Below, one piece after another: positions 7,245 through 13,970 of a stretch of 15,083 nt of DNA (position 1 is the first letter of the stretch; every line of letters starts with the position of its first letter). Source of the stretch: Bacillota bacterium (GTDB taxonomy: Bacteria > Bacillota > Clostridia > Christensenellales > UMGS416). The stretch is taken from contig JAEYRA010000112.1 of NCBI GenBank assembly GCA_023409755.1, forward strand, positions 1 to 15,083, given 5' to 3'. The translations under genes were made by a program, and so were the position numbers. The notes under the pieces were generated by a model, which did not search any database, had not been told where the DNA came from, and saw only the letters and a program-made list of their open reading frames with translations.

Positions 7245-8479
7245 GAAGCCGTAGAATTCCATTGCTGCTGGCCATGCTGGCGCTGCTGCTGGCTGGTCTC
7301 TACTCCGGGGAGCGACTGTTCTTCGTCGGCTTTGTTCTGTTGTGCCTGGTGGTGGCATTGGCACTCTTCTGTCTCGTTTACAGCGGCCTGTTCTTCAAAT
7401 ACCTGCAAGTGTTGGAGCCACAGGCTGGCGTGAAGGGCGAGAACGTCGCCCTGACGCTGCAGGTGCACAACGATTACCTGCTTCCCATCGCCCACATCAA
7501 ACTCTTTTATCAAACGATCGATTCTCAGCTCACCGGCACGCCGGTCAGCTTTTCGGCCATGCTGCTGCCACGCCAGCACAGCGTCCACTCGCTGGAGATC
7601 CATTGCCGCTTCCGCGGCCGGTGGGACGTGGGCCTGACCCATGTGGAGCTCATGGATCCCTTCGGTCTCTTCCGCCTGCGGCTCAAAGTCAAATGGTTCC
7701 TGAGCCACAAGGACCTGTCGCTGCTGGTGCGGCCACGGGTGCTGCCCATCGCCTCGCTCCCCCTGCGCCAGCGCAATGACGAGGGCCTGCTGGAATCGCT
7801 GCCCCGCCCGTCCGCTGACATCGCCATGTACAGCGACATCCGTAAATATCGCGCCGGAGACCCGCTCAAGCGTGTGCACTGGAAGCTGACCGCACGCCAG
7901 AGGGAGCTTATGGTAAAAAACTATGAGGAAACGGCGTTGCCCGACCTGCTGCTCTATGTGGACACGAAGGCCAGCGGCCTGCCCCGGCTGGAGCAACTGA
8001 CGCTGGAGGACACGGTGGTGGAGTGCGCCACAGCATTTGTGAACTACCTTCTCAATGTCCACATGCCGGTCAGCATGATCTCTTACGGCCGGGAGCGCAC
8101 CCAGCTGCGCGGCACCAGGCAGGAGCACTTCAACGCCTTTTACAACCTGCTGGGAGAACTGCCATTTGACGGGCAATTCCCCATGGTGGACGTACTATTC
8201 AACGATCTCAAGGCCATCACCCACGCGGGCAATCTCGTGCTCATCACCTGGGACCTGCACGATCGGCTCTATGACCTGCTGATGGTCATGATGAGTTCGG
8301 GCATTCAGGTCACGCTGGTGTATGTCTACCTGCACGGCGAAGACCCCACCGAAGTGTCCAAGGCCGCGGCAAAAGGCCGCGTGGGACGCATGGTCGATGC
8401 CATGCGGGCCGCCGGCATCCTCGTCATAGACCTGGAAGCTGGTCAGAACGTTGCGGAAAGGATTCGGTTGCTGCAATGA
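7241..8479 (+). CDS. DUF58 domain-containing membrane protein
   Basis: A 412-residue protein with a two-helix N-terminal membrane anchor (about residues 6-48), followed by a beta-rich part (about 55-150) and the DUF58 domain. The DUF58 core is visible as YRAGDPLKRVHWKLTARQ at about 203-220. The following DLLLYVDT and LVLITWDLHD stretches resemble a von Willebrand factor A-like fold. The start is a GTG that overlaps the MoxR stop (GTGA, 7241-7244). Relatives are found as partners of MoxR ATPases, and their exact biochemical role is not settled. The gene ends in an ATGA overlap with the transglutaminase gene. Confidence 0.92.
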   Translation: MRSRRIPLLLAMLALLLAGLYSGERLFFVGFVLLCLVVALALFCLVYSGLFFKYLQVLEPQAGVKGENVALTLQVHNDYLLPIAHIKLFYQTIDSQLTGTPVSFSAMLLPRQHSVHSLEIHCRFRGRWDVGLTHVELMDPFGLFRLRLKVKWFLSHKDLSLLVRPRVLPIASLPLRQRNDEGLLESLPRPSADIAMYSDIRKYRAGDPLKRVHWKLTARQRELMVKNYEETALPDLLLYVDTKASGLPRLEQLTLEDTVVECATAFVNYLLNVHMPVSMISYGRERTQLRGTRQEHFNAFYNLLGELPFDGQFPMVDVLFNDLKAITHAGNLVLITWDLHDRLYDLLMVMMSSGIQVTLVYVYLHGEDPTEVSKAAAKGRVGRMVDAMRAAGILVIDLEAGQNVAERIRLLQ

Positions 8480-10995
8480 AACGCAGTGTGTCGCAGGCCG
8501 GGGGCCTTGAGGGGAACCTGCCGTCTGTATCAGAGATTCCGCCAAGCCAGAACGGCGGGCGGGGTATCGCGTCCAAGTGGTTTATGAACCAGCGGCTGCA
8601 GTCGCTGCTGTTGGTGCTGCTGTTGACAGTGCCCCTGAGCGCCCTGCTCCAGGTGTCGCTCTTCATCAAACTGCCGCTGACCTGGATCCTTGCCTTTGCG
8701 GTGGGTTCCATCCTGGTGCTGGAGGTGGTGGGCCGAAGCTGGAAAACCGCGCTGGCCACCCTGGCGCCCACCGGCCTTCTGGGGCTGTTCATCTGGCACC
8801 AGCTCGATGATGGAGTGAAGGAACGCATTCTGAGTTTCCTGGCGTGGGCCTATGGGTATCTCTCGATGGCCGACACCCACCCCTATCACTATGACATTCT
8901 GTTGATGGCGATCGTGACCGGCCTGGTCACGCTGGTTGTATGGTTCTTTGGTCACAAGGTCTACTTCTTCCCGGCGCTGGCACTCTTCACCATTGGCTTT
9001 GTGCTCTTTGAGTGGCTGATCGGCCACTTTGACACACTGGTACCCAGCGTCCTGTCGGCTGGTGCGCTCGTACTGTACTGGGTGAAGACCGTGCAACGGC
9101 ACCACACCCGACGCGACCGTCTGCCCATGGGGGAAAACGCGCTGCCGCTGCTCCTTTCGCCCCTCGTCGCGCTGGCGTTACTGATGAGCCTTGGCTTCGT
9201 GCAGGCGGACACCGCCAAGAGCTGGCAGAGCCGCCGGGTCTATGACATGTTTGAGCGGGTCAACAACTACATCGCCGACTACACTGGCTTCACCCGGCCG
9301 CGCAGCGCTTTCTCACTTGGCCGGTCGGGTTTCATGCCCATGGGCAGCCGTCTGGGCGGCCCGGTCACCCTGTCAGACGATGAGATGCTGCGGGTCTCCA
9401 CCAAATACCCATTGTTGCTGCGGGGGTCCATCTACAACACCTACGACGGAGAGCGCTGGACCGACACGTTGGGCAGCCAGCGGTATCGCATCAACAGCGC
9501 CAACGCCGCCACCATGGCCGATGTCTTTGACAGCGACCGCCCCGATGTGCCCCAGGCCATGCGGGAGGATTACAACAAGCTCACCGACTCCTTTGACATC
9601 CACATCGAGCCGATTGCCAACGGCCCCTCCACCATATTCGTGCCATTCCGGGGCGTAACGGGCGTCAGTTCCGACGAGTTCCTGGCCCTGCTGCCCTACT
9701 TCAACACCGAGGGTGAAGCCTTCAGCACCACCGACATCCGCAGCGGCTACGGCTACACAGAGTCGGTGCGCTACCTCAACTACCGCAAGAATGGCTTCGA
9801 CGAGCTGATGGCCAAGCTGGAGGCGATGGGCACAGGCCAGAACAACCTCTCCGAGGAGGAGCAAAAGGTCTACCTGGCTCTGCCTAGCACCATCGACCCG
9901 GACATCTACCAGCTGGTTAACGACATCATCTTGAATGCCCAGGTAGATGCCGCCCTAGGGGACCTAGATCCGATAGAAACCAGCGTCCTGCAGGAGGATG
10001 GTCAGCCAGCCGTCTTCACCGCCACGGATTCTGATGGAAAGATGACCACCATCATACTGGACGAAACCCCCACCCCTTATACCATGGCTAAGGCAATCCA
10101 ACGCTACCTGCAGAAGAACTACGATTACTCGCTGAACCCCTCCGCTCCGCCGGAGGGTACGGACTTTGTCAGCTACTTCCTGCTGCAGGAGCGGCGTGGT
10201 TACTGCACCTACTTCGCCACGGCGATGACGGTGATGGCCCGTATGGCAGGCATCCCCGCCCGCTATGTGGAGGGTTACCATGTGGCCGGCAACAACAAGA
10301 ACGACGACGGCAGCTACACGGTGCTTGCTAGCGACGCCCATGCCTGGGCCGAACTGTACTTTGAAGGCATCGGTTGGATTCCCTTTGACGCCACCCCCTC
10401 TGCCAGCGGCGAAGACTCCTCCATCGGCGGCAACATCGGTACGGGCGAAACACCCATCCCCACCGGCCAACCCATGCCCACACTGGACCCCGACAATGAA
10501 CCATCCAACCTACCGGTACGAAAGCCCCTGACCCTGGAGGACATCCTGCGCGTCACGCTGTGGGTACTCATCGCTCTGGTACTCGCCACCATCGTCTGGG
10601 TGGTCACCAAGGCAGTGCTCCACCGCCACAAAGGCAGCCTGGCGTACGCACGGAAGCACCACGAGGCCTCGCGTGCCCAGTACGCCTACTTCTATTTCGA
10701 CCTGCTGCGGCTGCTTCGCTTCTACAACTACCCGGTGAAGCGTGGCGAAACGCTCTACGCCTTCGCACGACGCATCGACCGGTGGCTGCGGCTGGAGATC
10801 GGTACCTTCCTCCAGGTAGCCGAAATCATGGCGCGGGTCTCCTACTCCGATTACCAGCCCACCGAACGGGATGTGGAGCGCATCGCCGCCTTCCGGCGCG
10901 AACTGGCACACTACACCTACCACACCACCGGGTGGTGGTTCTATCTGCGCTATGCGGTGCTGGGCTTGCCCTACCGCGCAAACCCAAGCAAGTAG
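8476..10995 (+). CDS. Transglutaminase-like membrane protein with C-terminal DUF4129 (TgpA-like)
   Basis: An 839-residue membrane protein. About seven hydrophobic segments lie between residues 43 and 242. An outside domain of about 300 residues follows, then the transglutaminase core. The Cys-His-Asp triad is visible as C577 in ERRGYCTYFATAM, H622 in SDAHAWAELYF and D638 in WIPFDATPSAS. A Pro/Gly-rich linker leads to another membrane helix (about 688-713). A cytosolic DUF4129 segment (about 730-815) contains GETLYAFARRIDRWL. All three catalytic residues are present, so it is probably an active thiol enzyme, perhaps a protease or crosslinker of surface proteins or peptidoglycan; the substrate is not known. 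The ATGA overlap with DUF58 supports the start; M37 is an alternative without a clear ribosome binding site. Confidence 0.9.
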   Translation: MKRSVSQAGGLEGNLPSVSEIPPSQNGGRGIASKWFMNQRLQSLLLVLLLTVPLSALLQVSLFIKLPLTWILAFAVGSILVLEVVGRSWKTALATLAPTGLLGLFIWHQLDDGVKERILSFLAWAYGYLSMADTHPYHYDILLMAIVTGLVTLVVWFFGHKVYFFPALALFTIGFVLFEWLIGHFDTLVPSVLSAGALVLYWVKTVQRHHTRRDRLPMGENALPLLLSPLVALALLMSLGFVQADTAKSWQSRRVYDMFERVNNYIADYTGFTRPRSAFSLGRSGFMPMGSRLGGPVTLSDDEMLRVSTKYPLLLRGSIYNTYDGERWTDTLGSQRYRINSANAATMADVFDSDRPDVPQAMREDYNKLTDSFDIHIEPIANGPSTIFVPFRGVTGVSSDEFLALLPYFNTEGEAFSTTDIRSGYGYTESVRYLNYRKNGFDELMAKLEAMGTGQNNLSEEEQKVYLALPSTIDPDIYQLVNDIILNAQVDAALGDLDPIETSVLQEDGQPAVFTATDSDGKMTTIILDETPTPYTMAKAIQRYLQKNYDYSLNPSAPPEGTDFVSYFLLQERRGYCTYFATAMTVMARMAGIPARYVEGYHVAGNNKNDDGSYTVLASDAHAWAELYFEGIGWIPFDATPSASGEDSSIGGNIGTGETPIPTGQPMPTLDPDNEPSNLPVRKPLTLEDILRVTLWVLIALVLATIVWVVTKAVLHRHKGSLAYARKHHEASRAQYAYFYFDLLRLLRFYNYPVKRGETLYAFARRIDRWLRLEIGTFLQVAEIMARVSYSDYQPTERDVERIAAFRRELAHYTYHTTGWWFYLRYAVLGLPYRANPSK

Positions 10996-11405
10996 TACAC
11001 CCGACAGGGAAGGAAAACGAGGCGACGAATGACATTCGTCGCCTCGTTCAGTGTGTTTACAACCCCTGGAAAGGAAAATCGAGACAACCCTCCCCAATGC
11101 AACACGTTGTGTTGCCATTCCTCCGCCACGCCCGCATTCGGCGGTCTGGTTGCAGCCAGGCTGCAACCCGGCATCGTCGGCATTGGGCGCGTCCTGTGCT
11201 GGGACTCACCCTGCTCTCAACGATTTAGACAAATCGTCTGCCGCAGGGCGGAAGTAATACCGCTTCATTCGGCGGTAGGATCGGTCGGCGACATGTGCGG
11301 CGGCCGATTTGGAACTAGCGGGGACAAGCTATCTGAATCGTGGACATCGCACCAGCGGAGGACATGATGGGCTGTCGACTTTGCCGACAACCTTGGCGAT
11401 GATTC
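10996..11405. other. Gene-free intergenic region rich in inverted repeats
   Basis: No reading frame here looks like a gene: the open frames are short, lack ribosome binding sites and have no recognisable protein. The stretch holds at least six inverted repeats. These are 11016-11048 (16 bp), 11099-11115 (7 bp, GCAACAC/GTGTTGC), 11148-11168 (10 bp, GGTTGCAGCC and its complement), 11220-11237 (7 bp, ACGATTT/AAATCGT), 11258-11277 (6 bp, TACCGC/GCGGTA) and 11373-11389 (7 bp with one G-T pair). CATTCGGCGGT occurs twice (11135-11145 and 11266-11276). It could encode a structured RNA, be a decayed repeat element, or be a composite 3' region. I do not recognise a known riboswitch, 6S RNA, tmRNA, RNase P or SRP RNA signature. 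Confidence 0.6.
11014..11048. terminator. Strong 16-bp hairpin, probable bidirectional terminator
   Basis: AACGAGGCGACGAATG (11016-11031) and its exact complement (11033-11048) flank a single A. In practice this is a stem of about 14 bp with a small loop. It begins 20 bases after the transglutaminase stop. Read on the plus strand only TT ends the stem and a broken T-rich stretch follows. Read on the minus strand the stem ends in TTTT followed by CCTT, so the hairpin fits a minus-strand transcript at least as well. Confidence 0.65.
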
Positions 11406-12068
11406 TCATTCGTCGCCGCTTTCGTCGTCCTCTCCCTGTTCCAGTCCCTTCAGCGCCCGTGCGATGACGTCGCCGCCAAACCCCTTGCGTGCAAGACTGG
11501 CATATACCTTGGCACGACGTTTTCGTGCATCCGGTTCTCTCGCTGTCTTGGCCATTGCCCGCTGTGCCTGTTGACGGGCAGCGTCCAACTCCCCTTCCTC
11601 GTCATACTGGGCCAGGGCCGCCTCGGCGTCCTCCGGCGTGACGCCTTGCTGCTGCAACTCCCGGGCGATGGCCTGCCGGCCCGTGCCCTTCAGGTGAACG
11701 CGGTCACGCACCAGCATCTGGGCGTACTGCCCATCGTCCAGGTACCCGTATTCACTGAGCTTTGCCACAGCGCTCTCGATGGCCTCAGGGGAAAAGCCCT
11801 TCTGCCCCAAATGCCGCTGCACCTGCGCCACGCTTCGCGCGCGGCTGGCCAGGTGAGCGATGGCGCGGTCCAAGGCCGCCTGGGCCTCCTGGTGCTGCTG
11901 CATGTCCTGCCACAGCGCCGCCGCCAGCAGGTCTCCGGTCTTCAGCCCCGAACGCACCCACACCACATCATCCACGCTGCCCAGGTAGCCGTCGTCCACG
12001 TGCACCGATACACGACTCTTATTTCTCTTCTGGCGTTCCACTGCCGTGATGCGTCCAAGCGTTTCCAT
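11406..12068 (-). CDS. recX: RecX family regulatory protein
   Basis: A 220-residue protein of the RecX family, which binds RecA filaments and inhibits recombination and strand exchange. Repeated three-helix modules are visible: AIAHLASRARSVAQVQRHLG at about 69-88 followed by KLSEYGYLDDGQYAQMLVRD, then GRQAIARELQQQGV and a final one ending RKGFGGDVIARALKGL. The N-terminal 60 residues form a beta-rich extension (ITAVERQKRNKSRVSVHVDD) as seen in Firmicutes RecX. The C-terminus is acidic (EDDESGDE). GAGGAAG just upstream supports the ATG at 12068. It has its own candidate promoter and diverges from the small coat gene pair. Confidence 0.93.
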   Translation of the reverse strand: METLGRITAVERQKRNKSRVSVHVDDGYLGSVDDVVWVRSGLKTGDLLAAALWQDMQQHQEAQAALDRAIAHLASRARSVAQVQRHLGQKGFSPEAIESAVAKLSEYGYLDDGQYAQMLVRDRVHLKGTGRQAIARELQQQGVTPEDAEAALAQYDEEGELDAARQQAQRAMAKTAREPDARKRRAKVYASLARKGFGGDVIARALKGLEQGEDDESGDE

Positions 12069-12109
12069 TTTCTTCCTCGATCGGTGAAATTTGTGCTGAT
12101 ACCGGCCAG

Positions 12110-12117
12110 ATTATAGC
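12110..12117 (-). promoter_or_regulatory. Extended -10 promoter for recX
   Basis: On the minus strand a perfect TATAAT (12110-12115) is preceded by TG with one base between, the extended -10 pattern. No good -35 hexamer is seen at 16-18 bases, which fits an extended -10 promoter. The recX start codon lies 41 bases downstream. Confidence 0.55.
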
Positions 12118-12155
12118 ACACACTAGTGAAAGAATGACAGCAAGGAGGGCATTTC

Positions 12156-12374
12156 ATGGCCAATTTTACCCAACAGCAACAGCCGCAGATCGACGCAAAG
12201 AACCTCTCCTACCTGGAAGACACCCTCAATTATGAGGCGCTGGCCTGCAAAAAGTGTAACCAGTATGAGACCATGCTGACCGACCCAGCCCAAAAAAACA
12301 TGGTCAAACAGCTGGCTCAGCACCACAAGCAGCACTTTGACGCGCTGTTCAACTACCTGCAGAGCCACAAATAG
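12156..12374 (+). CDS. Small protein next to CotF, possibly coat-related
   Basis: A 72-residue, Gln- and His-rich, probably all-helical protein. AKNLSYLEDTLNYEALACKKC (about 14-34) and KQLAQHHKQHFDALFNYLQ (about 51-69) look like two amphipathic helices joined by TDPAQKN. This resembles half of a ferritin-like or CotF-like helical pair, and small Clostridia proteins of this kind sit beside coat genes. I cannot name a characterised relative. A strong AAGGAGG lies seven bases before the ATG. The neighbour 11 bases downstream is a CotF-type protein, so a role in the spore coat or another starvation-related structure is inferred. No convincing sporulation sigma promoter was seen upstream. Confidence 0.8.
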   Translation: MANFTQQQQPQIDAKNLSYLEDTLNYEALACKKCNQYETMLTDPAQKNMVKQLAQHHKQHFDALFNYLQSHK

Positions 12375-12385
12375 GAGGAGCGGCA

Positions 12386-12658
12386 ATGAACAACATCATG
12401 GGCGAAAAAGAAATCCTCAACGACCTCTTGAATCAGGAAAAGCAGATCATCAGCACCTATTCCACCGCGGTATCCGAATCGTCCTGCCCCAACATGCGCC
12501 AGCTTCTGCTGCGCAACATCAACGAGTGCTCCACCGACCAGTTCAACATCTTCAGCACCATGGTCACAAAGGGCTATTACCAGACCAAGGATGCCCAGGA
12601 CCAGGAAGTGCAACAGGCCAAGCAGAAGTTCCAGCAGATGCAGGGCCAGCTGATGTAA
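12386..12658 (+). CDS. CotF family spore coat protein
   Basis: A 90-residue helical protein matching the Coat_F family. It runs KEILNDLLNQEKQIISTYST (about 8-27), then a middle helix around MRQLLLRNINECSTDQFNIF and the family ending GYYQTKDAQDQEVQQAKQKF (about 63-82). Bacillus CotF is a spore coat component; many Clostridia have short paralogues whose exact place is unknown. AGGAGG overlaps the stop of the upstream gene and lies seven bases before the ATG, so the two genes are surely one transcript. A strong terminator follows 24 bases after the stop. It supports a spore-forming host. Confidence 0.88.
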   Translation: MNNIMGEKEILNDLLNQEKQIISTYSTAVSESSCPNMRQLLLRNINECSTDQFNIFSTMVTKGYYQTKDAQDQEVQQAKQKFQQMQGQLM

Positions 12659-12682
12659 CCCAACCAAAACCCAAATGGATGT

Positions 12683-12719
12683 GCGCCCAACCCCGCTGTC
12701 TGCGGGGTCGGGCGCTTTT
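12683..12719 (+). terminator. Rho-independent terminator of the coat gene pair
   Basis: The stem is GCGCCCAACCCCGC (12683-12696) with GCGGGGTCGGGCGC (12702-12715), 13 of 14 pairs formed, a 5-base loop, and TTTT directly after. It lies 24 bases past the CotF stop. Confidence 0.9.
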
Positions 12720-12744
12720 CATCTCACTTGCATTCCAGTAATGC

Positions 12745-12774
12745 AAAAAAGCTGCTAAGGAAACCCTTAGCAGC
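12745..12774 (-). terminator. Rho-independent terminator of the ireB-ruvX-DUF1292 operon
   Basis: On the minus strand GCTGCTAAGG pairs perfectly with CCTTAGCAGC around a 4-base loop (12751-12774), followed by TTTTTT (12745-12750). It lies 18 bases after the DUF1292 stop and faces the plus-strand terminator at 12683-12719. Confidence 0.9.
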
Positions 12775-12792
12775 TGTTACAGGCGTCAACGA

Positions 12793-13077
12793 CTATTCTT
12801 CGTCGTCCTCTTCGTCTTCCTCGTCCACCATTTCCATGTACTTCTCGAACACAGTTTCGGCCAGGTCGTCATCGTCCACGCTGATGAGCTCCATCTCCTC
12901 GCTGTCCTCAGTGGTGATCATCTCCAGAATGACGATGGCTTCCTCCTCGTCATCCTCGCCCACCTCAGGGGTAAGAATGGCGTACTGGTGGCCTTCGTGT
13001 TCCACGGTGGTGATGAAGATGAAGTTTTCCTTCTGGCCCTCGTCGTCAACTAATTCGATGATCCGTTCCTCGTCCAT
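12793..13077 (-). CDS. DUF1292 family protein (YrzB-like)
   Basis: A 94-residue acidic protein. EERIIELVDDEGQKENFIFI (3-22) followed by EGHQYAILTPE and EEEAIVILEM is typical of DUF1292, a small beta-rich family found after ruvX in many Firmicutes. Its function is unknown. The C-terminus is almost only Asp and Glu (about 84-94), coded by a GA-rich simple stretch that could vary in length between strains. AAAGGAGG eight bases before the ATG supports the start. It overlaps the end of ruvX by 28 bases and has a clear terminator downstream. Confidence 0.9.
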   Translation of the reverse strand: MDEERIIELVDDEGQKENFIFITTVEHEGHQYAILTPEVGEDDEEEAIVILEMITTEDSEEMELISVDDDDLAETVFEKYMEMVDEEDEEDDEE

Positions 13078-13514
13078 GGTAGCGTCCTCCTTTTCTCATA
13101 AGCCCTGGCATCCAGATAGCCCTGCAGAAAGACCACTGCCGCCATTTTATCAATGACCTTGCGCCGTTTCTCCCGACTCATGTCGGCCTGCAATAGAATC
13201 CGCTCGGCGGCTACGGTTGTCAAGCGTTCGTCAAACACATCCATCGGGCAGGACACCACCTGCTCCAGCGCCTGTCCAAACTCGGCAGTCGCCTGGCAGC
13301 GGGGGCCCTCGGTGCCGTTCATGTTGCGTGGCCATCCCAATACGATGAGCCCCACCTCATGCTGCTTCACCAGCCCCGCGATATGGGCCAAATCCTGATC
13401 CAGGCTCTGACGGGAGTACGTCTCCAGCCCATTGGCACCAAAGAGCATGGGGTCGCTCAGTGCCACACCAATTCTTTTATCCCCAAAATCCAACGCCATA
13501 ATACGCAGCGTCAT
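13050..13514 (-). CDS. ruvX: Putative pre-16S rRNA nuclease / Holliday junction resolvase RuvX (YqgF)
   Basis: A 154-residue RNase H-fold nuclease. In Escherichia coli YqgF helps mature the 5' end of 16S rRNA, and a role in Holliday junction cleavage has also been proposed. ALDFGDKRIGVALSD at 7-21 carries the first acidic residue (D9). LGWPRNMNG at 59-67, FDERLTT at 94-100 (E96) and IDKMAAVVFLQGYLD at 121-135 (D122) supply the rest of the acidic site. A GTG at 13520 in the same frame falls inside the GGAAAGG binding site, so the ATG at 13514 is preferred. The gene sits between ireB and DUF1292 as in Bacillus. Confidence 0.93.
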   Translation of the reverse strand: MTLRIMALDFGDKRIGVALSDPMLFGANGLETYSRQSLDQDLAHIAGLVKQHEVGLIVLGWPRNMNGTEGPRCQATAEFGQALEQVVSCPMDVFDERLTTVAAERILLQADMSREKRRKVIDKMAAVVFLQGYLDARAYEKRRTLPWTRNGSSN

Positions 13515-13637
13515 GACCACCTTTCCATCTGTCGCGGCCCGGTGGACCTACACCGCGGCGGGTGATCCCGCTCGGCTGCCCAGCCAACGCTGCATGCCAA
13601 ACCGACGCCCGCCGCACAGGCGCAGCGGGTGCCGCAC
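13515..13637. other. Spacer between ireB and ruvX with one hairpin
   Basis: This 123-base gap holds no gene. CCCGCCGC (13608-13615) pairs with GCAGCGGG (13622-13629), eight pairs with one mismatch or G-T wobble depending on strand, around a 6-base loop. No T-run follows on the minus strand, so partial attenuation or mRNA processing is possible but unproven. Confidence 0.45.
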
Positions 13638-13910
13638 TCATTTTTTGTTCTTCTCGTCCAACGCAGTCAGGTAGAAGCGAACCAGCTCCTCCAGAATGAC
13701 ATCACGCTCCAGCCGACGGATGAGGTACCGCGCGTTGTTGTGGCTGGTGACGTAGGTAGGGTCGCCACTCATGATGTACCCCACAAGCTGGTTGATGGGG
13801 TCGTAGCCCCGCTCCTTCAGCGCGCCATAAACGCTGGAGAGGATATCCTGTACGGTTTCCTCCTCGCGCTCCGGGCGGAACTGCATCGTCTTGTCAAAAT
13901 CGTAACCCAT
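13638..13910 (-). CDS. ireB: IreB family regulatory phosphoprotein (UPF0297, YrzL-like)
   Basis: A 90-residue protein of the IreB family. In Enterococcus faecalis IreB is phosphorylated by the PASTA kinase IreK and affects cephalosporin resistance and envelope stress. The sequence is characteristic: DKTMQF at 6-11, ERGYDPINQLVGYIMSGDPTYV at about 33-54 and ERDVILEELVRFYL at about 68-81. T8 matches the second of the two N-terminal Thr phosphosites of E. faecalis by alignment; the first appears replaced by Asp or Phe. The frame is open to 13961, but GAGGTGAT lies just before the ATG at 13910. The ireB-ruvX-DUF1292 order is the normal one, but alaS, its usual upstream partner, is not here. Confidence 0.93.
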   Translation of the reverse strand: MGYDFDKTMQFRPEREEETVQDILSSVYGALKERGYDPINQLVGYIMSGDPTYVTSHNNARYLIRRLERDVILEELVRFYLTALDEKNKK

Positions 13911-13941
13911 AAGTATCACCTCGCACCCTGTGCCTTGGTTC

Positions 13942-13970
13942 ATTATACAAACATTTACCAATCAATGCAA
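13942..13970 (-). promoter_or_regulatory. Sigma-A promoter of the ireB operon
   Basis: On the minus strand TTGCAT (13965-13970) and a perfect TATAAT (13942-13947) are exactly 17 bases apart. The ireB start codon lies 31 bases downstream of the -10. AATGC repeats overlap and extend behind the -35. Confidence 0.75.

Noticed and set aside
7139..8176. 345-residue open frame on the minus strand
   Set aside because: It lies opposite the DUF58 gene, which has clear domain motifs and coupled neighbours; the reverse frame has biased His/Gln composition and no ribosome binding site or domain.
11014..11048. Hairpin as a simple terminator of the transglutaminase operon only
   Set aside because: The plus-strand T-tract is poor (TT then CAGTGTGTTTA), while the minus strand reads TTTTCCTT, so a plus-strand-only role is not well supported.
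11029..11367. 112-residue open frame in the gene-free region
   Set aside because: It starts within the hairpin, has no good ribosome binding site, and no recognisable protein pattern.
11049..11405. Known riboswitch, 6S RNA, tmRNA, RNase P RNA, SRP RNA or group II intron
   Set aside because: I looked on both strands for the conserved cores I know and found none; the region stays unassigned.
12066..12155. Sporulation sigma factor promoter for the coat gene pair
   Set aside because: No convincing match to sigma-E, F, G or K consensus elements was found in the short gap after recX.
13608..13629. Terminator between ireB and ruvX
   Set aside because: The stem is reasonable, but no T-run follows on the minus strand and gene order suggests one operon.
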